Shown in pieces: positions 11,172 through 23,568 of a DNA stretch of 64,000 nucleotides. The notes beneath the pieces are model-generated. The model was not told the origin of the DNA and made no database searches. It saw only the letters and a list, made by a program, of their open reading frames with translations. The stretch is from Neostapfia colusana (Eukaryota > Streptophyta > Magnoliopsida > Poales > Poaceae): NCBI GenBank assembly GCA_030760725.1, contig JASWHV010000008.1:51559671-51623670 (forward strand). Direction: 5' to 3'. The translations under genes were made by a program, and so were the position numbers. Each line of letters begins with the position of its first letter. Positions within the stretch are counted from its first letter, which is position 1.

Positions 11172-11486
11172 TGTGGGGACCACCCCGTGGTTCACCCACT
11201 CCGGGATCGCAGAGGGTGGTGCCGTGCGATGCGGCACCCAACAGCACACAAGAAAAGAATAAAGAACAACATACAAACTTTTATTTGATATAAAACAGCA
11301 GAAGTCTTTTTGCAAAACTTAATTAACAGCGGAAGTATTATACATAGCTACTCTCTCATCCTAGCTAAGCAAAAAGTGTAGCCGTCTAGCCCGGGGACGC
11401 TACACACTAGCAGCACTAAAACGGAGATCACGGTGGCGTGCAGGGCTCCAGCTCAGCCGTGTACCCCGACGGGGGCATAGCCTCAT
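11172..11486 (-). repeat. Element B solo-LTR-like element, first part
   Basis: Begins TGTGGGGACC after ttgag (11167-11171), the left target duplication in the A LTR. The match on the right side is tcgag (36372-36376), one base different. No coding sequence. Interrupted at 11487 by element C. Orientation is inferred as minus from the LTR stem-loop described at 32287. Confidence 0.75.
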
Positions 11487-11828
11487 TGTCACACCCGGTT
11501 TTTCCGAAGAACAACCAAGTGAATAACACATGTATGCCAGGATCATTTTCTCATACATGTGATGACAAATAGTGAAGCATCATTTATTACAAGCCAGGTG
11601 TCGAATATAAATAAATCTTACATCGCAAATGTCTCGATGGACAATAATAAGTTCATCACAAGTAAATAAACTAGCAGCGGAATATTATTCTTGAGGGCTC
11701 CGTCACAGGCGTTGTCCGGGGGTCTCCATGAACCTAGAAACCTTCTTCGGGTCCAAAGACTTGGTCATTATACACCATCTCATTATCTTGACCTGAGCAG
11801 CAATATAAACCAACAAAATATGCAAGGT

Positions 11829-11847
11829 TGAGTACCGATGGTACTCA
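11829..11847 (-). promoter_or_regulatory. LTR stem-loop, element C 3' LTR
   Basis: TGAGTACC-gat-GGTACTCA: perfect 8-bp stem, about 345 nt from the LTR 3' end in element orientation. On the coding strand it is preceded by CACTTGC, as in element F. Confidence 0.65.
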
Positions 11848-14502
11848 GCAAGTGTGGGAAATTTATGTCATGCATGGCTAGAACAAGGGGAGGTTGAACT
11901 CATGGTTAAAGAACTACGCAATTAATACCTATCACCTTAGCTTATTAAGCACCTACATTACTACACAGGTGAAATGGTCCCAATCTCCCATCCCATCATC
12001 ATAACCAAATAACCATAACATCATGTTCAATGTTAAGCTCCCCGCTTAACATCCAAAACCTCCAAAACCATCACTCCTCTAATCATGAATAAGTCCAAGC
12101 CGCTCTTGACCGTGAGCACGGCTGTCATGACAGTTTTGACTCTGCAGAGTTTGTACCACTGTACCCACATGTAGTGATTTCATCCCCCGTTGCCGGGTGG
12201 ACTAAAAGAACCTCCATTATGCCAGTGGCTATGAACCACATTCACACTTCCCAGGTGTGTAGCCAGGAGATCACTACGAAGCCTTTACAAAGGGATTCCC
12301 GACGAGCGTGGGCCCACTGAGGTTTCACCCCTAACAGCATACAAGAGGCTCCAACCCCGCTGCAGTGGTCCCCTCTTGAGCCTTGCGGTTCATATGGTAG
12401 TCCAGCTGACACCTATTCCCCGCACCATCCAACACACCCATACTACGCCGGGGATACACCTAATTAATTGGCCAAGCTGCCCCATCTCAGCATGTGGTTG
12501 GCACTGTAAAGCCAGGTTACATGCTCCATGAACCGGTCCTTAGGATCCAGGCAAGTACTAAACACAAACCCGAGTCTCGTGCACCCAGCACACAACCAAA
12601 ACATCCAACTTGCCTTGATCCCTACCTCTACATAACTCACAATATCTCATTCAAGAGTATGGTAAAATAAACTGATGATCTCATATCCCAAATATCCCAT
12701 TCTAAGCATTGCTAAGCATATGCATAATAATAAATGACATGATAAAATAAATCCCAACCCAAGCTACAAGGAAACAAGGTAATGCAATTCTAGGGAAACT
12801 TCCTAACATGAGTTTCATATTTCATTTGACAATGCAAATAATTCTATCTACACATCCTAGCATAGGATCAAAGTGGTCAAGGACACTTGCCTCCTTCTTG
12901 TTGCTCTTGAAATGGGTAGTCCTGATCTTGGAAAGGGATAACTTGCTCTTGAGCAGGTTCTACATCATACCATCACACATAGCAAAAGAAAAACAACAAT
13001 CCATAAGACATAGTTCACACTTCCACTTCATACAAACCACACATTCATATTTATGAAAGTCATTCACCATTATGTGTGTTGTGGTTACTTTATGTGTGTT
13101 GGTTTGTGGCTTGCATGCACTTTTAATCATATGTGTATGATTCCTACTTTTGTGTTCACATTTATACTTACATACTATATATATATATATGAGTTTCCAA
13201 TTTAAATAAATTCCTTATATTCAACTACTACACCTTTTTACTACCAAGTATGTATGAAAGGTATTTTTCTTCTCCATATGTGCCTTCATAATTTCTACCA
13301 ACCCTAAACTGAATTCTTTGGATTTTAGAAACTCCATTTATCATTTACTAGTTGCTATATTTTCAGATTTATTTTCCTATGCATAAATGTGTACTTTATT
13401 ATGAAAATAATAATACACATCATCTAAACAGAATAGGTTCTGGTCCTAAATAATTTAATAACATATTTTGACCTTTGCCTCTAATGTAAACTATTTCACA
13501 ATTATTTTCCCTATTTTCTAAAACTATTCATTACTTAAAAATGTGTCCCTAAATGTGAATAATAAATTAAACAGATTCAATTCAGCCCAAAATATGTTTT
13601 TATCTCACTCCAAAGTTTCCTAAATACTGAGAAAGTCTTTACTTAAATTTTCACAATATGTTTGTCCCACTTTTTAATTTTTAAATACTAGCCACATATT
13701 CAATTTCCTAAATTAAATACTAAACAGGGCTATAAAGGTAAACTCACCCCACTACAGGGTCTATAATATTATTTTCAGAATTTTCAGGGGTATAGCTACA
13801 CTTATCAGAGGGGTTTTTCCTAATTTTTATTAAGTCCAGGGGCTAAAACTGATTTTTAAATGAATTTACATGATTTTCTGAAGTTCTAGGGGCTAGATCA
13901 GAAGTTTCCGGGGCTAGCTCTTATTTCCCGAGAACCCCAGGGGGTAGCACGCAAGATTTCCAGTCTTTATAACGCGGGGCTGACGTGGACCGTCCGATTT
14001 TAAACCGACGGCTGAGATTATAACGTCGAACCGGTACGCGGGGATTTAAACCCTACCGTGCGATTTAAAATAAACGGCGCACAAGCGGCCACGTCGCTCT
14101 GATCGAGCGCGGGCGGCGCTGCCGACGGCGCACGGCGGCGGGAAGCGGCGATCTCGCCGGAGACTTTCAGATCTTCGAGAATTCTTCCTAGAACTGTGAT
14201 TTTATGGCATAGATCCGTGGAGGAGAGGTCGGAGATCTCACCTCGGGGGTTTTCTTGAGCTCGGAGGTCCTGGAAGATGATCGGCGACGAGGTCCGAGGT
14301 GAATTCACGGTGAGGCTCGTCGGCGCTGTGTTTACACCGCAAGTCACCGAGTTTTCTGCACCTGCAAGGTTCCCCGGAGGCGGTGGATCAAGACCAGCGA
14401 GTTAGATCGGAATTTCCGAGCTTAGATCGGCCAGAATTGGCCGGAGAAGTCTCGGTTCTCACCGGAGGAAAATCGGCGGATCGCGTGGGAAAAACAAAGG
14501 GG

Positions 14503-14510
14503 TTTTTATA
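14503..14510 (-). promoter_or_regulatory. TATA box, element C left LTR
   Basis: Minus-strand tataaaaa followed by cccc, same position as in the right LTR. A likely LTR promoter. Confidence 0.55.
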
Positions 14511-14913
14511 GACGGGGGAGGGCGGCTGGGTGGTTTAGATCGAGTTTGCGTCGCCCCCGAACAGAATTCGGCTGGAATACGCGAGAATTCCCGATCGGTT
14601 TCGATTCGGGTGAGAGAGTCCGGCGCTAGCGCGAGGTAGACGATGATCTGGTGGGCCCCGCTTGTCAGTGTGAGGAAGCGGCGCGCGCGGCTGCGGGCTG
14701 GCGCGGTGCTGGTTGGGCCGGCTGGTGGGTTGCGGCCCACTGGCCGTTTTTTTTCTGTTTTCTCTTTTTCTTTTTCTATTTCTTTTCTGATTTGAGTTTA
14801 ATTTGACTTCCAGTTTGAATTTGAATTTTTGCAAAACATGCAACACGTCCAAAAATTTTTAAATTCCCCTCTTAACATGGTTTAGGGTCTTAACAAAATT
14901 TTGGGGTGTTACA

Positions 14914-14951
14914 ACTCTACCTCCGTTAAAAGAAATCTCGTCCTCGAGATT
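14914..14951 (-). other. Element C polypurine tract and post-pol palindrome
   Basis: On the minus strand AACGGAGGTAGAGT abuts the 3' LTR and is the likely polypurine tract. Just upstream (14934-14951) is AATCTCG-AGGA-CGAGATT, a perfect 7-bp inverted repeat with a 4-nt loop. Confidence 0.65.
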
Positions 14952-14958
14952 GGTGTTT

Positions 14959-17900
14959 CTAAGAAAACAATTCCGGAAATTGTGCCTTGAGCTCATCTTC
15001 CCGCTCCCAGGTGGCATCCTCTTCTGAGTGATGCTTCCACTGCACTTTGCACATCCGGATTCTTTTATTTCTGGTGAGGCGTTCCATTGTCTCCAAAATC
15101 TTGTATGGTTGCTCGGCATAAGACAAATCCTCAGCTACATCCACTTCATTCATGGGTAACACCTCTTCAGGCGTTCTGAGGCATTTCTTGAGTTGTGACA
15201 CATGGAACACATCGTGCACATCCGATAGACGAGCCGGTAACTCTAGTTGATACGCCACTTCGCCTTTCCTTTCCAGAACTTGAAAGGGTCTGATGTATCG
15301 AGATGACAACTTTCCTTTCACCTTGAACCGACAAAGTCCTCTTATAGGGGACACCTTGAGATAGACATAGTCCCCCACGTTGAAAATGAGCTCTCTTCTT
15401 CGTACATCGGCATAGCTCTTTTGGCGTGTCTGTGCTATCCTCAAATTGTTGCAAATTTCCCTTACCTTCGCCTCGGCTTCTTGTAGTACTTCTGGACCAA
15501 ACACTTTACTTTCCCCCGTTTGGTTCCAAAGTAGGGGAGTTCTGCACTTCCTCCCGTACAAAGCTTCAAACGGTGACATCTTCATACTAGCTTGATAGCT
15601 GTTGTTATAGGAAAACTCCGCATACGGTAAGTTCTTGTCCCAACTCCTATTGTATTTGAGTGCACATGCCCTCAGCATATCTTCAAGGATCTGATTGGTT
15701 CTCTCCGTCTGCCCGTCAGTTTGGGGATGATAGGCAGAACTAAAGTTCAGATGGGTTCCCATGGTTTCGTGCAACTTCTGCCAAAACCTCAAGGTGAACT
15801 ATGTCCCTCGATCCGACACTATCTTCTTTGGCACTCCATGGAAACACACGATCCTTGACATGTACAACTCTGCCAATTTGGATCCGCTGTAGCTTTCCTT
15901 CACGGGGATGAAGTGAGCTACCTTGGTTAGCCTATCACTGATGACCCATATCGAATCATATCCTGATTGGTTCCTAGGCAATCCCACGATGAAATCCATG
16001 CTGATTTCTTCCCATTTCCATTCAGGCACTTTGAGTGGTTGCAATAATCCCGCGGGTCGTTGATGTTCTGCTTTCACCAACTGACATGTGTCACATAGAG
16101 CAACATGTTCCGCGACATCTCGCTTCATGCCATACCACCAATACCTGCTCTTGAGGTCCTGGTACATCTTCGTACTCCCAGGATGAATGGAATAGTCAGA
16201 ATCATGAGCCTCCATCAAAATCAATTCACGGATCTCCTTTACTTCTGGCACACAAATTCTTTTCCCGTGCCACACCGTTCCTTGTTCATCCTATCTGAAA
16301 CCCGGAGCTTTATTTTCCTTGATGAGTTGTCTGATCTCTTGTATCTTCTCATCATTCTTTTGACCCTCGCGTATGTCTCGCTCTAGTGTGGAGTCCACTT
16401 CCATGGCGATGGCTTCACCACTATTTACTAGGCATAGATTGAGCCTCATAACCTCGTCCTTCAATTCTGCAGGCATGTCCTTCACGCTCAACTTATTGAC
16501 CTGCACTTTCCGACTCAAAGCATCGGCCACGACGTTTGCTTTCCCGGGATGATAGTTGATGCCCACATCAAAGTCATTGATTAGCTCTAACCATCTCCTT
16601 TGTCTGAGGTTGAGATCTGGCTGTGTGAAAATGTACTTCAAACTCTTATGATCCGTATATATCTCGGTCCTCTTCCCCATCAAATAGTGCCGCCAAATTT
16701 TCAACGCGTGTACCACTGCAGCTAGTTCTAAGTCATGTGTAGGATAGTTTTTCTCGTGCTTCCGAAGCTTCCGGGATGCATATGCCACGACATGCCCTTC
16801 TTGCATGAGAACACATCCCAACCCGTTTCTAGAGGCATCGCAGTACACTGTGAAATTCTTCTGCATATCTGGCATAACCAACACTGGGGCTGTTGTCAAT
16901 CTCTTCTTTAGCTCCTGAAAACTCGTCTCGCACTGTGGCGTCTAGGTGAATGTGATTCCCTTCTCCAACAGTTTGGTGAGAGGTCTCGAGATCTTGGAGA
17001 ATCCTTCAATAAACCGTCGATAGTATCCAGCCAATCCCAAGAAGATTCGAACTTCCCCAATATTTTCAGGGGTCTTCCACTTCTGTATATCCTCGATTTT
17101 GGCAGGATCCACGGAGATTCCTCCCTCTGAGATTATATGTCCTAAGAAGGGAACTCTCTTCAGCCAAAACTCACACTTGCTCAACTTGGCATATAGTTTG
17201 TGGTCCCTCAGCCTCTGCAACACCAACCTTAGATGTTTCTCATGTTCTTCTTCATCTTTGGAGAAGACAAGAATGTCATCTATGAAAACCACCACAAATT
17301 TGTCTAGATATTCCATGAATACCTTGTTCATGAGATACATGAAGTATGCCGGGGCATTAGTTAGCCCGAAAGGCATGACGGTGTATTCATACAGTCCGTA
17401 CCGAGATACGAAAGCTGTCTTGGGAATATCAGATTGTCTTATCTTGAGTTGGTGGTATCCCGACCTGAGATTAATTTTCGAGAACACACAAGCGCCTCTC
17501 AACTGATCAAACAAGTCTTCAATGCGGGGTAATGGGTACTTGTTCTTGATGGTTACCTCATTCAAAGCATGGTAATCCACGCATAACCTTTGGGTTCCGT
17601 CCTTCTTGGGCACAAATATCACCGGAGCTCCCCAAGGTGAGGAACTAGGGCGAATATACCCCTTCTCCGTCAGTTCTCTCAAATGATCCTTGAGTTCTTC
17701 CAGCTGCTTGGAGTCCATCCGATAAGGTCTTTTGTAAATCGGGGTTGTTCCAGGTACTAGCTCAATTGCGAATTCCACTTCACGATCGGGAGGCATACCT
17801 GGCAACTCCTCCGGAAAAACATCTGGATATTCCCTGATGGTCCTGATTTCCTCAACTTTCACCTCAACTTGATTTAATTTAATGTCCCTCCTAGGCTCGT

Positions 17901-18410
17901 GTATTGTTATGAACTTTACTCTTGTGCCACTAGGGTGAGTTAGTTCCACCGTTCTGGTCGAACAATGAATGATTCCTTTATGTTTGGTCAACCAATCCAT
18001 ACCCAAAATAATATCTATCCCTTGTGAATCTATCACTATGAGGTTAGCAGTAAATACTACCCCATTAATGTCTAGGTTCACTTTGGGACACACTTGTCTT
18101 GTCCTTATTTCTCCACCTGGAGAGTTTACGGCTAGCATATGGTTCATTTGTGTTGTTGCTAGGTCATACTTCTTAACAAACCCTTGAGCAATGAACGAGT
18201 GGGTAGCACCAGAATCAAACAACAGGGTTGCAAGGTGTAAATTGGCAGGAAACTTACCAACTACCACGTCGGGTGCCTCTTGCGCTTCCTCCATAGTGAC
18301 GTGGTTCACCCGTCCTCGCATCACATTCTGCTGTTGTGGCTGTGCGGGCTTCTTCTTTGGGCATTTATGGGCGTAGTGCCCCACTTCACCGCAGCTAAAA
18401 CATTGCACCC
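14959..18410 (-). pseudogene. pol: Element C pol (zinc knuckle, protease, RT, RNase H, integrase, chromodomain), three amber stops
   Basis: One continuous frame on the minus strand. It opens (after the D insertion) in the gag knuckle CFSCGEVGHYAHKC, intact CX2CX4HX4C. Protease: LFDSGATHSF (about 18215) and GIDIILGMDWL. RT: GYIRPSSSPWGAPVIFVPKKDG, KINLRSGYHQ, FGLTNAPAYFMYLMN, and the intact active site VVVFIDDILVFS (about 17270-17305). RNase H: YCDASRNGLGCVLMQ, DLELAAVVHALK, TDHKSLKYIF. Integrase: HPGSTKMY, CDTCQLVKAEH, MDFIVGLP, SDRGT, YHPQTDGQTER. Chromodomain-like tail EDATWEREDELKAQFPELF. Stops: TAG at 16942-16944 (Trp expected), 16291-16293, and 15799-15801 (Gln of SDRGTQF). No frameshift seen. 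Tekay/Del-type by its tail and LTR length. Confidence 0.93.
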
Positions 18411-18414
18411 TGTC

Positions 18415-18435
18415 GAAGTGTTCGGTCGACACTTC
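18415..18435 (-). other. U5-terminal hairpin in D/E LTRs
   Basis: GAAGTGT-7 nt-ACACTTC, perfect stem, four nt from the LTR end next to the primer site. Also at 39139-39159 in element E. Possibly part of the RNA structure around the primer site or an integrase end feature; role unknown. Confidence 0.55.
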
Positions 18436-18725
18436 CCCCGGGCCTGCACTGGGCAGCCCGTGGAGGTTCTTTTTTCGGAGGGGCTAGTTCCTAGCGGATA
18501 GATTGCGCAGATGGACGAGTTAGTGAGAGCTTGACACGGAGAGTTTTACGTGGTTCAGGCCGCCGGAGCGTAAAACCCTACATCCACGGCGAGCTATGGA
18601 GCTCGATGTATTGCTTGCTGCTCAGGGCCGGGGGCCTGAGCTTGGGGGTGAGTTACAGCTTGAGAGTGTATGGCTAGCGTATGAGTTGCAAAATGCGAAC
18701 CCTTGCTATCGACGCCTACCCGAGC

Positions 18726-18733
18726 CTTTTATA
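18726..18733 (-). promoter_or_regulatory. TATA box, element D left LTR
   Basis: Minus-strand tataaaag followed by gctcggg. The same string occurs at 25691-25698, 38841-38848 and 45615-45622 in the other D/E LTRs. Likely LTR promoter. Confidence 0.7.
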
Positions 18734-19134
18734 GTCCAGGACTCGGGCGGCTTACAAGGGGTGCCGGGACCCGACAGGTGGTCCCGGGAAGATTGTCCAT
18801 TATCTACCGTATCTGTAGTTACGCCGGTAGTTGCCTCTGGTCGAAGGCTTCTGAGTCTTCATCTTGCCGCCCTGCCCATGCCGCACGCTAGTCGTAGTGG
18901 TTAATGACGGCGCAGGTGGCATGGGATGTCTTGTCGCAGCGTTTATTAGCTGGCAGGTTCTGACACCGCGCGCCAGTCTGTGATGCGACTGGGCGCAACG
19001 GCACCTGACAGACGCGTGCTCCGTGTTTCCGCGTCTTGGGAAGACGCGGGCCTTGAATACCTTGTACGGGCAAGGTGTGGGGCTCCTTTACGCCCGCTGC
19101 CTACCGCTCGGGGGCGGGCAGCACCGTTCTTCTT

Positions 19135-19465
19135 GCCACGTGGCGGGTCCGGAGCCCTTCTCTGAGGAGAGAAGGGTCCGGCCTGCGGGGCACGTGGAGC
19201 CTCTGGACCTCTCCCCGCGGAGGGGGAGGTCCGGCTTCTGTATGCCACGTGGCGGGCCCGGAGCTCTCCTCTACGGAGAGGGAGGTCCGGCCCCGCTGGA
19301 CGCGTGGCGTCTTCGGACCTCTCTCCCGCGGAGGGGGAGGTCCGGCTTCTGTATGCCACGTGGCGGGCCCGGAGCTCTCCTCTGAGGAGAAGGAGGTCCG
19401 GCCCCGCCGGACGCGTGGCGCCTTCAGAGCTCTCCCTGCGGAGAAGGGCGAGTACCTTAGGCATT
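19135..19465. repeat. Tandem array of about 55-bp G-box/palindrome modules (D 3' LTR)
   Basis: Six units starting at 19137, 19191, 19246, 19301, 19357 and 19412. Each begins CACGTGG or ACGCGTGG, then has a palindromic core such as ctctcctctgaggagag or ctcccgcggaggg, and ends GGTCCGG. Two unit types alternate (110-bp higher order). CACGTG is the plant G-box bound by bZIP and bHLH factors. Confidence 0.85.
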
Positions 19466-19507
19466 TTACCCTGTGCGCGGGGGTACCCCATATCTCAGGT
19501 ACCGACA

Positions 19508-19998
19508 GTGGCCCCCGGGCCTATCTCGGGGGAGATAGCGAGCCCGATGTGGGACCTCCGTCTCTTTCGATCCGCGCACTTTCTCTAAGTCCCGAATTGA
19601 CCGCTGCTGGAGCACGAACGGCCACGGGATCGTCAGAGCGTGCGCCCACTTGACGATTGCTCTTACTGCGGCGGTTCCCAAGACTACCACTCCTGCATGT
19701 TGCGGCGCTTTCTTCGGGAACCGCCGAAGTGCCTTGCCGGCTCATCTTCTTAGGAGACTGACTCCTTGACCCCACCGCTTCAGTTAAGCGGCTTGGGCCC
19801 ACCCGTCATCGGCACTCGGTCTAGGAACCGAAGCGGTTGCGGGTGCGGGGTATTCGAAGAGTTCCGAATCGCTTGGAACTGCACCGGGAAGCTTTTTAGA
19901 GTGGGTCTTACCCACATTGTAGCTTCCCTTCGCACTTCTCTGCGTTTCTTCTCGGACTCTTGTGCTTTTGCTCTCTTGCCTTTGAGTTCTCCCTTGCC
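19508..19998. other. Element D polypurine tract and region upstream of antisense frame
   Basis: On the minus strand CCGGGGGCCAC abuts the left LTR and is the likely polypurine tract. The rest (to 19998) lies 5' of the antisense frame and would be its leader if that frame is transcribed. No TATA box is obvious. Confidence 0.5.
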
Positions 19999-21730
19999 AT
20001 GGCTTCCAACCTACTGCCAGAGAAAAAACGCGCTCGATCTCCTCCAGCAACGGCGTCGGTGCCAAGTCAGGATTCTGGGGTGCCTGACACTCCCTCCGGT
20101 GGCGACTCGAAGAGGCCCTGGGCTGATGCGCTGGGGGAAGCCTCTGGGGCGTCCCCTGTTCCGCCAGTCCAAGCGACTGCGGAACGGCCGTCGGAGACGG
20201 TAGCGGGCTCTGGAAATCCTACCCCGGCTCGGAAGTCGGGGTTTAGAGCCCGCTGGAGTGTCCGCGCTTCCCGGCCTTCCCCGTCTTGCGGGGAATCTGT
20301 GCCGATGCGCTCGGAGCCAGGGGCAACTGTCGCGGCCCCCAGGCCAGCGCGGACTTCTCCTGTTCCGGTGTGCCCGGACTCCGCGGCGGCGTCGTCTCTT
20401 CCTGCCGAGACGGCCACCGCGGCCCCCCGAGCCAGCACAGGTTGATCCTGCACTAGGCGGCCTGGCTTCTTCTCCAGGACCGCCTTCCCCGGTTCGTCCC
20501 TCTCCTCAGGTCAAGGAGCCAGAAGCTGAAAAGAGCCCGGCTGGCCTGGCTGCCAGAGCCGCGGAGCCAGCTTCTCCTGATCAGCGTCTCGTCTCGGCTG
20601 CTGGTGCGTCGGCTCTTCCTGAGGACGAGGTAATGGAGGAGGTCGGAGGGACTGCCCCAGCCTCTGTTGCTCCATTGCCTCTGGCGGACGCCTTCGCGCT
20701 TGCCGAGTCGAGCGTCCGGCAGGTCTTGGCTGCGCTATGGCGCGAGCGGGAGGAGTATACGGTTGAACGGGACCGCCTCCTCATCTGGGGGAACCTTTTG
20801 CGGGAGAGGACCGCAAAGGTTAAGAGCGAGCTCGACTCCAGGCGGGAGTTGCTCGACTTCACGGAAGCGCTCATCGACCGGATGAAGCGGGCTATTGACC
20901 GCATGGACACCCAGTCACGGCGGATCAACAGGGAGGCCCTGGAGGCACATGCCCGGGCCGAAGAGAGCCTCTCTGCTGCTGTGGAAATACGGCAGCGGTT
21001 GGAGCGCCGCGAACTCGCCGTTGAGGAGCGGGAGCGTTCCGTGGCAGCTGAGGCAGAGAGGGTCGCCCCGCAGCTGGCCGCGGGCGAGGATGACCTCCGA
21101 GCTCGGATGGAGGAGCTGGAGATTCTGAAGGCAGACCTTGACTTGAGGGAGGAACAGGTCTCCCATGATCGCCGGGCGGTCTTGGACCGGGAGTTGACTG
21201 CCGTCTTCAAGGCCGCTGAGTTGGAGCGGCTAGCCAAGACTCTCCACCTTCGGGAGAGTTCCCTGGCGGCCAAGGAGAAGGAATTCTCCGAGAGGAACCT
21301 GGAGGCTCTGCAGGCGGCCCGCCGTGAGGTGGAGGAGCTCTCAGCCTTACGGTCCTCCGAGGCCCTTGCGGTCTCAACCTTCGTGGATCGAGCGGGGTCC
21401 GCCCTGATCCCTCTTGGCTTTAGTCCGGTGAGGGCCGCAACTCCCGCATTGAAGGTGGCAGAGGTGATCCCTGCATTGGAGTTGATCGGCGCCAAGCTGG
21501 ACAGACTCGACTCGGTGGTCGCCAGTGAGCTTGAAGCCGAGGGCCGCGGCTTAGCTTTAGAGGTCGCCTCGCATGTGCTGGCATGCTTCAAGAGCCGCGA
21601 CCCCTCTTTCTCGCTGGAGCCAGTGAGAGAGGGCCCAGCCGCGGAGCGGGAGGAAGCTGCCAGGGCTGAAGTCGAGGATGTGGCCGCCCTTGTAGCCGCA
21701 AGGTTCCGGCGAGAGCCGGGAGGTCCTTAG
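19999..21730 (+). pseudogene. Element D antisense coiled-coil reading frame (frameshifted)
   Basis: Antisense to gag. ATG 19999 opens MASNLLPEKKRARSPP, a basic stretch like a nuclear signal, followed by a Pro/Ala/Ser-rich low-complexity region. A slip in a C6 tract (20423-20428) shifts the frame; element E lacks the extra base. From about 20690 to 21360 it is a long heptad-type coiled coil (LERRELAVEERERS, EELEILKADLDLREE, ELERLAKTL). A C-terminal domain follows with GSALIPLGFSPVRA and HVLACFKSRDPSFSLEP. Total about 577 residues. Antisense additional ORFs are known from plant gypsy elements such as Grande and RIRE2-like families. Function unknown. Two copies in this window share the same frame and long identity, supporting a real protein in the ancestral element. 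Confidence 0.7.
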
Positions 21731-23568
21731 GACTTGTTTCTCCCTTTTTATCGAGTCTGTAGTCCAGCTCATGGAGCCTTGCTTAATTTGACTCTCTTGG
21801 ATACTTGTGTCTGTGATGCTTTTTCCCTCCTTCTTGGCTTTGCCTGGCTGAGTCCTTAGCTCCGCAAGGTACTCAGAGGCCATTTCCAATCTCGGAGCTT
21901 CGCACAGACACCCTCCCCGGGTCCTAACCGTGTTAGGGGCCCCCGGAGGTCTCCAAACCTCGCCCTATGGGGGGCTCCAAATCTGCCTGCCACGTGGTGG
22001 GTCCGGAGCTCCTCCTCAAGAGACGGGAGCTCCGGTCATGTTGGACACGTAGGGCTTTCGGAGCCCTCCCGCTGAGGGGGGAGGTCCGGTTCCTGCCTGC
22101 CACGTGGCGAGCCCAGAGCCCTCCTCAAGGAAGGAGAGAGTTCCGGGCCCACTGGACACATGGGGCCCCCGAGCCCCGCCCCTGCTGGAGGGGCAGGTCC
22201 CGGTCCTTCCAGTCCCAGGCCGGTGTAGCTGGTAGCTCCTTTCCCCCCGCTTCATGCAGTCCCTGTTGCCGTAACCTGAAGGTCCTGCACACAGGTAGAG
22301 GAAACGTAATTCTCCTCGGGGGGTCCTCCCCTCCCGTCTCCTAGTCTTATCCGTCTTATGGTCCTGACCCGCTATACGGGGCTTGGGCAATTCTGTGCAC
22401 GAGGCGCCGGAGCTCCGGCTCCCTCCGAGGTCCGGGTATGGCCGTCCGATCCCTAGTACCGGGCCATGCGCTGGGGAAGCAGAGTGCACGCGCTTTGGGT
22501 TCATGACCAGGCAAAGCGGACGTACTCCCCTAGACCTCCGGAGAGCAGGATGCGCATGCTTTGGGCTCTGGGCCGGCTAAGCTGGATACGCACCCTGGAC
22601 CCCCCATGCACAACGCTGGCCTTTCCTGGAGGTGACCAACTGGCACCGCAACACCTGACTGGGGGAGGCCCGAGAGACTCACTCGGCCATCGACAGGTGC
22701 CTCAAGCGCAGCCGCCTTCGGGAGGATAGCAAATGCCGACTATGGATGAGCGCAGGAGAGGGGGAGCTAGATGTATGATGAACATACAGAGATAGTGCGA
22801 TCATAAAAATTAATGCATAATTTAAATGAGCGCATGAGAGGGAGCTAAGTAGAACAGGTCTCTGTATTCGTGCCCATAGGTGGAATTCTGGCTGTACGTG
22901 GGGGCAATGTTCCGCCTCGTCTACAAGGGAAGCAAGACTCTACGCGCTTAGGGTCGGAACCAGGCTAAACTGGACGTAGTCCTGTACCGTCCCTTGAGAC
23001 TTAGCTACCCCAAGCTCTGTTCCTAAATTCTATGGGGTCTATTACAGAAGTGAATAACCCTGTTCTACCGATGCTCAGTAAGTAGGACTTACAGTGTTGC
23101 TTCATGGCAAGGATTTTTTTGGGAATGGATCCCACTCTCGGTTAAAAGGCATGCGTACCCGGGGCGGCAGCTTTCATGATTCGGAAGGGACCTTCCCTGC
23201 TGGGGGAGAGCTTATGGGTCCTTCTTGGAATGTAGCGTGCCGCTTCACCAGGTTGCCCTCTTGCGGGCCCCCGTCGCGTTTGGTTCTATGGCGGTAGTGC
23301 TTAGAGCATTAGCCGAGACCGTGCGTTGTGGAGTGTTCCCTGCAAGCCGAGTCTTGTCGAAGTTGTTATCTTCACGCTGGATCAGGTCCTGCGTGGCTTC
23401 TCTCGGGGGCCCCCGGGGAGTTCTCCCCTTCTGGCTAAGGCCTTCAAGGGGTAGGTGGACCCGGGCTCGTCTTGGAAAACCTAAGGCGTCTTCCCCTTCT
23501 GGCAAGGCCTTCAAGGGGTTGCGGCCCCCGAGAGGTATGTTTGAGGCACGGAGGCGTGCCGTAGCTGG
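21731..23568. other. Element D internal non-coding region
   Basis: Between the antisense frame and the gag stop. It holds a four-unit, roughly 55-bp G-box array (21985-22205), a GC-rich stretch, then an AT-rich island (22780-22850) flanked by short direct copies of atgagcgca.gagaggg.agcta. It is conserved with element E (40970-42770). No pol-like sequence in any frame. Confidence 0.7.
21985..22205. repeat. Internal array of about 55-bp G-box modules (element D)
   Basis: Units at 21991 (CACGTG), 22046 (CACGTA), 22101 (CACGTG) and 22157 (CACATG), with GGAGCTCC..GGTCCGG-type cores, as in the LTR array. Confidence 0.75.

Larger units (their letters stand above)
11487..14913 (-). repeat. Element C 3' LTR (3,427 bp)
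   Basis: TGTCACACCC...GGGTGTTACA on the plus strand. Nearly identical to 28798-32227. Visible differences include a (TA)n length change near 13172 against 30484 and a roughly 10-bp indel near 14500 against 31810. Long LTR with no gene. TATA box (minus strand) at 14503-14510, stem-loop at 11829-11847. Confidence 0.93.
18411..19507 (-). repeat. Element D 3' LTR
   Basis: TGTCGAAGTG...GTACCGACA on the plus strand. Contains a terminal hairpin (18415-18435), a minus-strand TATA box (18726-18733) and six roughly 55-bp G-box modules (19137-19465). GC-rich chance reading frames cross it and are not genes. Confidence 0.92.

Noticed and set aside
19075..19653. 192-residue GC-rich frames across the D/E LTRs (also at 18946-19491, 25911-26456, 38040-38648)
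   Set aside because: GC-rich repeats with few stops in any frame, found on both strands over the G-box modules. LTR sequence, not genes.
20581..21591. 336-residue Ser/Arg-rich frame opposite the element D antisense ORF
   Set aside because: Shadow of the coiled-coil frame in GC-rich DNA; the corresponding shadow in E shows no better conservation.
20258..21730. Element D antisense ORF as an ordinary host gene
   Set aside because: It lies wholly inside an LTR element with matching target duplications and recurs at the same place in element E.
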